Origin: Clostridiales bacterium UBA3953
GTDB lineage: Bacteria > Bacillota > Clostridia > Oscillospirales > CAG-272
Reading direction: 5' to 3'
DNA: 20,219 bases
Assembly: GCA_002385415.1 (NCBI GenBank)
Contig: DGDL01000051.1
Span: 1-20,219 of the forward strand
The position numbers were made by a program, and so were the translations under genes. Of this stretch, positions 13,804 through 19,961 are shown in pieces; position 1 is the first letter of the stretch; each line of letters starts with the position of its first letter. A model generated the notes under the pieces. That model did not search any database, was not told the DNA's origin, and saw only the letters and a program-made list of their open reading frames with translations.

Positions 13804-14898
13804 TCAGACTTCGCCGAACAGGCGTGCAAGTTTTTCGGTATACGGCGGGCGCACGATACCGCGGTCGGTGATAAATGCGGTGATATGTTCGGCGGGCGTG
13901 ACGTCGAAGGCGGGATTGTATACGGACACGCCCTCTGGCGTCATGCGCTTTTCATACCACAGCTCGGACACTTCATCGGGCGACCGCTGTTCAATAACAA
14001 TGTCGTCGCCGCATTTGGTCGAAAGGTCGATTGTCGAATAGGGCGCGGCAACGTAAAAAGGTATGCCGTAATGCTTTGCGAGAATCGCAAGTCCCGAGGT
14101 TCCGATTTTGTTTGCGGTGTCGCCGTTTGCCGCGATGCGGTCTGCGCCGACTATGACGGCGTCAATCCAGCCGTTTTTCATGACCTGCGAGGCCATGTTG
14201 TCGCAAATAACGGTTGTATTAACACCATTTGCGCACAGCTCATAGGCCGAAAGGCGGGCGCCCTGAAGCAGCGGACGGGTTTCGTCGCAAAAGACGCGGA
14301 AGTTCATTCCCCGCTCGCGGCCGACGTGAATCGGCGCAAGCGCCGTGCCATAGCGCGTCGTGGCGAGATGACCGGCGTTGCAGTGTGTGAGTATCCCCGC
14401 GCCGTCACAGAGCAGCGTCAGCCCATACTCGCCGATGGCACGGCAGGCGGCGATGTCGGCGTCGCGCAGCTCCTCCGCTTTGGCACGCAGGCGCGCGAGG
14501 TTATCCTCGACGCTCAGTGCCGGGTCAACAGCCTCGGTCATAGTATTCAGCGCCCACGAAAGGTTGACTGCCGTCGGGCGCGAGGAGTTTAGATAGTCCG
14601 CCGTCTCGCGCAGCTTTGCGATAAATCGATCGGTATCGGTCTCGCCGAACCTCAGTGCCGCGCAGTAAAGACCTATTGCCGCGGCAACCCCGATAGCGGG
14701 CGCGCCGCGCACCCGCAGCGATTTTATCGCCTCATAGATTTCGCCCGGCTCGGTCAGATCGAGATATACCGTCTCGCCCGGCAGTTTTGTCTGGTCAAGT
14801 ATTCTCAGCGCGCGCCCGTCGGGGGAAAATGCCACCGTATCGGGTAGACCGCGCACTCCCTGATGCTCGTGTGAGCAGTTTTTGTTTTCCATACTCAT
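13804..14898 (-). CDS. mtnA: S-methyl-5-thioribose-1-phosphate isomerase (or 5-deoxyribose-1-phosphate isomerase)
   Basis: It isomerises aldose-1-phosphates such as methylthioribose-1-phosphate to the 2-keto form, a step of methionine salvage. Related enzymes act on 5-deoxyribose-1-phosphate in the DHAP shunt. The 364-residue protein has RGAPAIG (64-70), ILTHCNAGHLATTRYGTAL with catalytic Cys173, and VGADRIAANGD with catalytic Asp253, then NKIGT and FYVAAP. Length and motifs are normal. It starts by ATGA overlap with the upstream dehydrogenase gene; a second ATG lies two codons in. No other methionine-salvage genes (mtnK, mtnB, mtnD) are in view, so the physiological substrate is open. Confidence 0.93.
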   Translation of the reverse strand: MSMENKNCSHEHQGVRGLPDTVAFSPDGRALRILDQTKLPGETVYLDLTEPGEIYEAIKSLRVRGAPAIGVAAAIGLYCAALRFGETDTDRFIAKLRETADYLNSSRPTAVNLSWALNTMTEAVDPALSVEDNLARLRAKAEELRDADIAACRAIGEYGLTLLCDGAGILTHCNAGHLATTRYGTALAPIHVGRERGMNFRVFCDETRPLLQGARLSAYELCANGVNTTVICDNMASQVMKNGWIDAVIVGADRIAANGDTANKIGTSGLAILAKHYGIPFYVAAPYSTIDLSTKCGDDIVIEQRSPDEVSELWYEKRMTPEGVSVYNPAFDVTPAEHITAFITDRGIVRPPYTEKLARLFGEV

Positions 14899-16109
14899 CT
14901 TTTCTGCAGTTCAGCAATAATAGGCACAAATGATTTGTCGTACTTGTCAAGCAGATTGTATGCGCGTTTGATTACGAGCGCAAGGTCGCATCCGGCATCG
15001 ACAATCGAGCTGTACTGAGCCAAAGCCGCGTTGAGCCCGTTGTTTTGGACAAATCCGGCAACCTCGCGGGAGGATTCGTCCGTCTCGGGCGCAAACATAT
15101 AGCCTGCGGCGATGCCGAGGCATATATGCAGCGGCATAATTCCGTGTTTATAGCAGAGTTTGGCCGCGCCCACGAGCCTGTCGTTTTCGCTGAGTTTGCG
15201 TTTTGTATCGCGGCCAACGCGCTCGATTGTGTCGCCGAGCAGCTTGTTTTCAAACCTGAAAAGCAAATCTTCAATATGCAGGTAGATTTCGTCCAACGGG
15301 ACGCCGTGCTCGATATGAAGCGCACGTGCCGCCTCCAGCAGTGCGCGCAGCACAAGGAGCTGGATCTCCGGGTCAAGCGTCGCTTCCCATATATAGGTGT
15401 AGCCTTTCAGCGCTCCGAGGTAAGCGGTCATTGCATGGCTCATGTTGTGCAAAAACAGCTTGCGCTGGATATAGTAATCAAAGGGTGTGTAGGGCACCAT
15501 GTTGACTACATGCGGTATCTCTCCCTTGAACCCCTTTTTGTCGACCGGCAGCTCGCAGTATTCCTCGACGCATACCGCAAGCGGGTTTTGCTCCGCCAGC
15601 TCTTTGGGTGTCAGGGGCACCATGCGCCCGATGGACGGCTCAACGAGACCGATATACTTGTCGAAGTATTCCTTTTGCTCGTCATTTAAGTGGGCTTTCA
15701 CAAGTCCCGCAAAATACTCGTCGGCACCCATCAGGTTTTCGCAGATTATAACGTTCAGCGGCGCGTCGATTCCACGGGCGCACCGCAGCTTCACGCCCTC
15801 CGCAAACGGCGCCGCGATAAAACGCAGCACAGTCACGCCGACTGCGGTTGCGGCAATATCCGCCTCGGCGACAGCTTCCGCAACGGCGGAGACATCGCGC
15901 CCGTCCACACCGCGAACGTTTTTAACCCGGTACTCTTGATAACGATCACCCCGGGTTATATAAATCGGATATGAGCCGTCGACATTGAGCCTGTTAACAA
16001 GGTCTATATTGATGTCAATGAACGTGGTCTCGTAGCCGGACATATAAAATAGCTGACCGATAAAGCCGCGTCCGATGCTGCCGGCGCCATACATAACCGC
16101 TTTTTTCAT
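14895..16109 (-). CDS. Mannitol-1-phosphate 5-dehydrogenase-like NAD-dependent polyol-phosphate dehydrogenase
   Basis: The 404-residue protein belongs to the polyol-specific long-chain dehydrogenase family, which includes MtlD and uxaB-type oxidoreductases. The N-terminal Rossmann motif is YGAGSIGRGFIG (residues 7-18), and the catalytic motif KLFLHNMSHA gives Lys217, Asn222 and His225. VEPSIGRMVP near 156 is also family-typical. MtlD interconverts mannitol-1-phosphate and fructose-6-phosphate, but no mannitol PTS genes are here. The product is about 20 residues longer than the usual MtlD, so a different polyol- or ketose-phosphate is possible. The stop overlaps the mtnA start (ATGA), so the two are translated together. 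The ATG at 16107-16109 lacks a strong ribosome site. Confidence 0.85.
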   Translation of the reverse strand: MKKAVMYGAGSIGRGFIGQLFYMSGYETTFIDINIDLVNRLNVDGSYPIYITRGDRYQEYRVKNVRGVDGRDVSAVAEAVAEADIAATAVGVTVLRFIAAPFAEGVKLRCARGIDAPLNVIICENLMGADEYFAGLVKAHLNDEQKEYFDKYIGLVEPSIGRMVPLTPKELAEQNPLAVCVEEYCELPVDKKGFKGEIPHVVNMVPYTPFDYYIQRKLFLHNMSHAMTAYLGALKGYTYIWEATLDPEIQLLVLRALLEAARALHIEHGVPLDEIYLHIEDLLFRFENKLLGDTIERVGRDTKRKLSENDRLVGAAKLCYKHGIMPLHICLGIAAGYMFAPETDESSREVAGFVQNNGLNAALAQYSSIVDAGCDLALVIKRAYNLLDKYDKSFVPIIAELQKR

Positions 16110-16162
16110 CTTTGTGATTTTATGCCGTTTCCTTCCTGTTGTTATTTCTGACGTATTAAAAA

Positions 16163-16191
16163 ATTATAAAATTTTGTCGGGTAGTTTACTA
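16163..16191 (-). promoter_or_regulatory. Candidate promoter of the mtlD-like/mtnA operon
   Basis: On the minus strand a perfect -10 TATAAT (16163-16168) lies 17 bp from a poor -35 TAGTAA (16186-16191). The -35 shares five bases with the -35 of the divergent kinase promoter. Confidence 0.4.
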
Positions 16192-16213
16192 AAAATATTA
16201 TATATGATATAAT
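16185..16213 (+). promoter_or_regulatory. Sigma-A promoter of the pfkB operon
   Basis: TTTACT (16185-16190) and TATAAT (16208-16213) are separated by exactly 17 bp. Transcription would begin near 16220, which argues for the downstream kinase start at 16267. Confidence 0.75.
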
Positions 16214-16266
16214 TCTATAAATCAATGAGCAATATAAATAAATCGCATCCGGAGGATTTTCTTTAT

Positions 16267-17292
16267 ATGGGTAGTGGAATCATCGTTGCGGGCAACCTTA
16301 TAGTTGATCTTCTCAAAAAAATCGACATTTATCCAGACGCAAACAAGCTTACGACCATTCGCTCCGTGTCACGTTCGACCGGCGGTCTGGTAAACAACTG
16401 TGCCGTAGACTTTGCGCGCATCGATCCCACGCTACCGCTCAAGGCGGTGGGGCGCGTCGGCGACGACGAGTATGGCGAATTTATTTTCGAAAATCTCCGA
16501 CGCTATGAAAACATCGACACAAGCGCCATAAAGGTCGAGGGACAAACCTCGTTTACCGACGTCATGTATGACAGCGAGCGTCGCACTCGCACATATTTCC
16601 AGTTCCGCGGCGCAAATGCCGACCTTGACATCGGCGATTTCGATTTCGACCGGCTGGACGGCGCAATACTGCATGTCGGATACATACTTTTGCTCGACCG
16701 GCTGGACGAGCCCGACCCCGAGTACGGCACCCGCATGGCGCGCCTGCTTGCCACAGCAAAATCGCGCGGAATCAAGACTTCCGTCGACGTGGTCAGCGAG
16801 GAAAGCGACCGGTATCAGACTATTGTGCGACCCAGCCTGAAATACCTCGATTACTGCATTATAAATGAAATCGAGGCGGGCAAAATCACCGGTATAAACG
16901 TAAACCTCCCCGACGGGTCGGTCAACGACGACGTTATGCCCGAGGTGTGCTGCAGGCTGCGCGAGTACGGCGTATCCGACTGGATAGTTATCCATGCGCG
17001 CGATGCCAGCTATGGTCTTGACCGCGACGGCACATATTATCAGCTTGGCGCGCTGGACATCCCGCGCGAGCTTATCAAAGGCACGACCGGCGCAGGCGAC
17101 GCTTTCTGCACAGGTGTGCTTTACGGCGCATATAAAGATATGAGCTTGCTCGAGGCGATGAAATTCGGCACCGCGGTCGCGTCATGCTGCATACTCGAGC
17201 CCGGCGCATCGGACGGCGTGCGCAGCTATGACGAAACAATCAAGCTTTACAGCTCCTATCCCGAACCGGAGCTTGTCACGAAAAAACTGTGA
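16267..17292 (+). CDS. PfkB family (ribokinase-like) carbohydrate kinase
   Basis: It transfers phosphate from ATP to a sugar, nucleoside or phosphosugar. The 341-residue product begins MGSGIIVAGNLIVD, has the first PfkB signature region STGGLVNNCAVDFA, the substrate-lid region after it (KAVGRVGDDEYG), NEIEAGKITG, and the second signature KGTTGAGDAFCTG with the catalytic Asp. An ATG 14 codons upstream (16225) is in frame but lies only about 5 nt from the predicted transcription start and has no ribosome site. The chosen ATG has GGAGGAT about 10 nt upstream and fits the family N-terminus. The substrate is not identifiable. It is first in an operon with the acetyltransferase (GTGA overlap) and faces away from mtnA/mtlD. 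Confidence 0.92.
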   Translation: MGSGIIVAGNLIVDLLKKIDIYPDANKLTTIRSVSRSTGGLVNNCAVDFARIDPTLPLKAVGRVGDDEYGEFIFENLRRYENIDTSAIKVEGQTSFTDVMYDSERRTRTYFQFRGANADLDIGDFDFDRLDGAILHVGYILLLDRLDEPDPEYGTRMARLLATAKSRGIKTSVDVVSEESDRYQTIVRPSLKYLDYCIINEIEAGKITGINVNLPDGSVNDDVMPEVCCRLREYGVSDWIVIHARDASYGLDRDGTYYQLGALDIPRELIKGTTGAGDAFCTGVLYGAYKDMSLLEAMKFGTAVASCCILEPGASDGVRSYDETIKLYSSYPEPELVTKKL

Positions 17293-17984
17293 GTACAGGC
17301 ACCGCTGAAATAATTGTTGAAGGCTGGCTCCAGCCTCCCGCGCCCGGCGATTTTTCGGGTGTGGTTATACCGTTTGAGGCAACTGTCACAAAAGGAGCGG
17401 CGGTATTACGCGTCTGCACAGAGCTTGCGGAGGCGGCGCATGTCTTTGTGCGCCGCTTCAACGGCTCTGAAACCTCGGCACAGGCCGAGGCGTGGATAGC
17501 AGATACTGCCGCCCCTATACTGCGAAAAGCCGGGCTGATACTTTCGGGCGAATGCGGGCGCATGCGAGTGCTGAATTTTGACATCAAATGCCCTCACAAG
17601 GCAAATCTTGCGCCCATGCGTGCGTTTGATCCGAGAGACGGGCTTGAAAATCTCACATCTTTTGAGCTTAAGACCTATTATGATATGGAGCTGCCCTGCT
17701 TTGTCGCTGCCGCCGACGGGAAAATCGTGTCTGCCGCGTGCTCGCCGGTCGAGGAAGGCACCGACGTCGCGGAAATAGGCGTTGAAACCGCGCCGGGATA
17801 CGAGGGGCGGGGATACGCAACGGGATGTGTCAGGGCGCTTGCCCTCGAGCTTCACAGCCGGGGCATCCGCGCCGTTTATATTGCTCAAGAAGACAACCCG
17901 GCTTCGATCTCCGTCGCGCACGCGGCTGGTTTTTCGGAACACGGGTCTATATTGCAGCTCGTCTGCATACCTGCGGGCGACTGA
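17289..17984 (+). CDS. GNAT family N-acetyltransferase
   Basis: The 231-residue protein has a variable N-terminal half (about residues 1-125) and a C-terminal GNAT domain. The acetyl-CoA pyrophosphate loop is GYEGRGYATG near residue 170, preceded by the beta-4 strand AEIGVETAPG and followed by VYIAQEDNPASISVAHAAGF, the typical beta-5/alpha-4 Asn and Ala segment. The acceptor substrate is unknown; the N-terminal half may recognise it. The start codon is GTG (17289-17291), overlapping the kinase stop as GTGA, so translation is coupled to pfkB. Being in an operon with a sugar kinase suggests, only as inference, acetylation of a small metabolite. Confidence 0.85.
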   Translation: MSTGTAEIIVEGWLQPPAPGDFSGVVIPFEATVTKGAAVLRVCTELAEAAHVFVRRFNGSETSAQAEAWIADTAAPILRKAGLILSGECGRMRVLNFDIKCPHKANLAPMRAFDPRDGLENLTSFELKTYYDMELPCFVAAADGKIVSAACSPVEEGTDVAEIGVETAPGYEGRGYATGCVRALALELHSRGIRAVYIAQEDNPASISVAHAAGFSEHGSILQLVCIPAGD

Positions 17985-17997
17985 AGAAAGGTTGAAA

Positions 17998-18096
17998 ATG
18001 ATTACAGAAAGTGAGGTCTGCCGTGATAAATTTCTACACAACCAAAAACAACGCCTTTACGGTATTGACCGAGCCGGAAGACGGATGCTGGATTAA
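17998..18096 (+). CDS. Possible 32-residue leader ORF overlapping the corA start
   Basis: ATG at 17998 has a better ribosome site (AAAGG, 6 nt upstream) than the corA start itself. The frame runs 32 codons (MITESEVCRDKFLHNQKQRL at its start) and ends 74 bp inside corA, out of frame. The peptide resembles nothing I know. It may be a translational leader or only a chance frame. Confidence 0.25.
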   Translation: MITESEVCRDKFLHNQKQRLYGIDRAGRRMLD

Positions 18097-18967
18097 CATG
18101 GTTAACCCCGATGACGCTGAAATAGCATTTATATCCTCAAAATACGCCATTGACCCGGACATACTGCGAGCAGCGCTTGACCTCGACGAGCGTTCCCGTA
18201 TTGATGCCGACGAAAACTATGCCATGATTCTCGTCAACATCCCTACGGTTGAGGACAAAAATGACGACGAGCTTTATACCACGATACCGCTGTCCATCAT
18301 CGTGACGCGGGAGGTTATAATAACCGTCTGCATGGAAGACACGCCAATTCTCAAGCAGTTCGCCCTCAACCGCGTGCGCGATTTCCGCAGCAACATGAAG
18401 TCTAGGTTTATACTGCAAATCCTTTACCGCATCGCGACCACATACCTTGAATATCTGCGCATTATAGACCGGAAGACAACCATCGCCGAAAACAAGCTGC
18501 GCAAATCGACACGCAACAGCGAGCTGTTCGAGCTGTTCAAGCTGAGCCGCTGTCTGACCTACTTTACCACCGCGCTGCGCTCGAACGAGACGGTATTCGA
18601 AAAACTGTTCAAGAACGAGATAATAAAGAAATATCCCGAAGACGAGGATCTGCTTGAAGATGTTATAGTGGAAAACAAGCAGGCAATCGAAATGGCGACA
18701 ATATACAGCAATGTTCTTACCGGTTTGATGGACGCTTTCAGCTCGGTTATATCAAACAACATCAACATAGTGATGAAGGTTCTCGCCGTTATAACTATCG
18801 TGTTGAACATACCGACACTAATTTACAGCGCCTATGGCATGAACCTTTTGCCCGCAAGCATGCCGCTTGCAACATCACCGCACGGTTTTCTTGCCATCAA
18901 CCTTATCACAATAGTTATTACCGCAATAGTCACGCTTATAATGACAAAGGGGAAAATGTTTAGATGA
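18023..18967 (+). CDS. corA: CorA family divalent-cation (magnesium) transporter
   Basis: It forms a pentameric Mg2+ or other divalent-metal channel in the membrane. The 314-residue product has a long cytosolic N-terminal domain (INFYTTKNNAF, EDGCWINMVNPDD, and the coiled helices near residues 130-240). Two C-terminal membrane helices follow: the first ends in the signature YGMN (GMN at about 272-274), and the second is FLAINLITIVITAIVTLIMT, ending in a basic tail. The loop LLPASMPLAT replaces the usual acidic MPE loop. The start GTG at 18023 has GAGG 6 nt upstream and matches family N-termini; a GTG four codons earlier is less likely. It follows the GNAT gene by 38 bp and is probably in the pfkB operon. 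Confidence 0.93.
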   Translation: MINFYTTKNNAFTVLTEPEDGCWINMVNPDDAEIAFISSKYAIDPDILRAALDLDERSRIDADENYAMILVNIPTVEDKNDDELYTTIPLSIIVTREVIITVCMEDTPILKQFALNRVRDFRSNMKSRFILQILYRIATTYLEYLRIIDRKTTIAENKLRKSTRNSELFELFKLSRCLTYFTTALRSNETVFEKLFKNEIIKKYPEDEDLLEDVIVENKQAIEMATIYSNVLTGLMDAFSSVISNNINIVMKVLAVITIVLNIPTLIYSAYGMNLLPASMPLATSPHGFLAINLITIVITAIVTLIMTKGKMFR

Positions 18968-18985
18968 TAGGTCGACGAAGAATTG

Positions 18986-19010
18986 CCGCGCGGATAAATA
19001 TCCGTCGCGG
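18986..19010 (+). other. Stem-loop after corA
   Basis: CCGCG-CGGA pairs with TCCG-T-CGCGG around the loop TAAATA with a single bulged T. There is no U-run, so if it ends the corA transcript it does so without a classical intrinsic signal. Confidence 0.35.
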
Positions 19011-19036
19011 GAGCCGATAAAATTGCACAAAAACTA

Positions 19037-19065
19037 TTGCATATTGGCGTGCGATGTGATATAAT
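19037..19065 (+). promoter_or_regulatory. Sigma-A promoter of tRNA-Val
   Basis: TTGCAT (19037-19042) and TATAAT (19060-19065) are spaced by 17 bp, about 40 bp before the mature tRNA end. Confidence 0.8.
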
Positions 19066-19105
19066 TCTTACATGTCAGCGGTAGGTATCCGCGCGGCAGT
19101 CTCCG

Positions 19106-19182
<77 letters not shown>

Positions 19183-19244
19183 ATGAAATCCAAAATGTTT
19201 TATTCTTAAAACGTATTACTGTTAGCATTTCTAAAAGTAGACGC

Positions 19245-19289
19245 AAAAAATAAAAGGCAAGGCTTATAAACCTTGCCTTTTATTTTTTT
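19245..19289. terminator. Strong bidirectional terminator after tRNA-Val
   Basis: AAAAAATAAAAGGCAAGG (19245-19262) and its perfect complement (19271-19288) form an 18-bp stem with an 8-nt loop. The stem has A-run and T-run ends, so it can act on both strands. It lies about 60 bp after the tRNA. Confidence 0.9.
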
Positions 19290-19323
19290 GCTCCTCGGTA
19301 ATAATTGTTATTCTCTACCCTTT

Positions 19324-19404
19324 ATGTTTCACTTGATAATTGGCGTTGACAGTGCTATAATGTAGGTGAAATATTATTTCATTATTGTGAAACATGAATT
19401 CACC
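19324..19404. promoter_or_regulatory. Cluster of TTTCAC/GTGAAA inverted repeats around a promoter (putative operator)
   Basis: ATGTTTCAC (19324-19332) directly abuts the -35 box and is the exact complement of GTGAAACAT (19387-19395), 63 bp downstream. Between them TGAAAT-ATT-ATTTCA (19367-19381) covers the predicted transcription start. GGTGAA (19365-19370) is mirrored by TTCACC (19399-19404). The repeated half-site suggests binding of a dimeric regulator; which one is unknown. Confidence 0.5.
19333..19361 (+). promoter_or_regulatory. Sigma-A promoter of the 86-residue protein gene
   Basis: TTGATA (19333-19338) and TATAAT (19356-19361) have a 17-bp spacer. The leader to the ATG at 19430 is about 60 nt and contains most of the repeat cluster. 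Confidence 0.75.
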
Positions 19405-19429
19405 ATAAAGAAAGTAGGCAATACCAAAC

Positions 19430-19690
19430 ATGAATACAGCACGAAATATAAGAACTAAACGCGTCAATGTTGAGGTCATCGCGCGACACGACCCCACCGG
19501 TAAAGTAACGCCGCTCTCGATTAAGTGGCCGGACGGGCGCGTGTTTGAAGTGGACCGCGTTTATAATGTGTGCCGCGCCGCCAGTCTCAAGGCGGGCGGG
19601 ATAGGGCTGCGTTACTCTTGTCGTATTGCTGGAAAGGGTACGTATTTATTCTATGAGGACCCGCTGTGGTTTATGGAGGGGCGAGGATAA
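19430..19690 (+). CDS. Small conserved-looking hypothetical protein, 86 residues
   Basis: The product starts MNTARNIRTKRVNVEVIARH and shows a compact beta-rich pattern: PLSIKWPDGRVFEVDRV, then KAGGIGLRYSCRIAGKGTYLFYEDPLWFME. The balanced composition, periodic hydrophobic strands and its own promoter make it a real gene. I recall similar short proteins in Clostridia without an assigned function, but cannot verify a family. There is one Cys near each of residues 48 and 64 and no helix-turn-helix or membrane segment. The ribosome site is weak (AGG about 12 nt upstream). It could be the target of the repeat-bound regulator. The function is unknown. Confidence 0.7.
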   Translation: MNTARNIRTKRVNVEVIARHDPTGKVTPLSIKWPDGRVFEVDRVYNVCRAASLKAGGIGLRYSCRIAGKGTYLFYEDPLWFMEGRG

Positions 19691-19811
19691 TAAATTTCCT
19701 TAGAGTAAATAAAAGTTCTGCACTAAGAAGATTTTATTTCACGAAATATGATAGAGTAGGCTAGTTAATAATTAAGATTTTGTCATTTTGTATTATGTAA
19801 TGTTAACTCTA

Positions 19812-19820
19812 TGATATAAT
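19812..19820 (+). promoter_or_regulatory. Extended -10 promoter element
   Basis: TGATATAAT is an extended -10 (TG-n-TATAAT). No good -35 box is found at 16-18 bp. It would start transcription near 19827, ahead of the two small frames that follow. Confidence 0.4.
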
Positions 19821-19883
19821 TTGTCATAATATAACAAATGTTTGCAAATATATCTAGAGACGAGAAAGGAAGCAACTATAGTC

Positions 19884-19934
19884 ATGATGCCCGAGCAAGA
19901 AGCTCGCAAATCAATCGATACAAAGCTTTATTGA
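19884..19934 (+). pseudogene. 16-codon fragment resembling the N-terminus of a type I restriction HsdR/DEAD-helicase protein
   Basis: The frame reads MMPEQEARKSIDTKLY and then TGA. The pattern PEQ-x-AR-x-x-ID-x-x-L is very common at the start of type I restriction endonuclease HsdR subunits, where an AGW segment normally follows. Here nothing of HsdR follows, and the next 27 bp lead into a different small gene in the same frame. AAAGGA lies about 13 nt upstream of the first ATG. This may be the scar of a deletion that removed hsdR, or a chance similarity over a short length. Confidence 0.35.
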
Positions 19935-19961
19935 AACAAATTTTTGAATGGAGCTTACAAT

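Noticed and set aside
13885..14592. A 235-codon plus-strand frame
   Set aside because: It is antisense to mtnA, which has catalytic residues and normal length, and it shows no recognisable domain.
15045..15689. A 214-codon plus-strand frame
   Set aside because: It is antisense to the mannitol-1-phosphate dehydrogenase-like gene and has no start support.
17406..18041. A 211-codon minus-strand frame
   Set aside because: It is antisense to the GNAT gene, which begins by GTGA overlap with pfkB and has a clear acetyl-CoA loop.
19315..19497. A 60-codon minus-strand frame
   Set aside because: It runs through the promoter and repeat cluster and into the 5' end of the plus-strand 86-residue gene. 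No promoter or ribosome site supports it.
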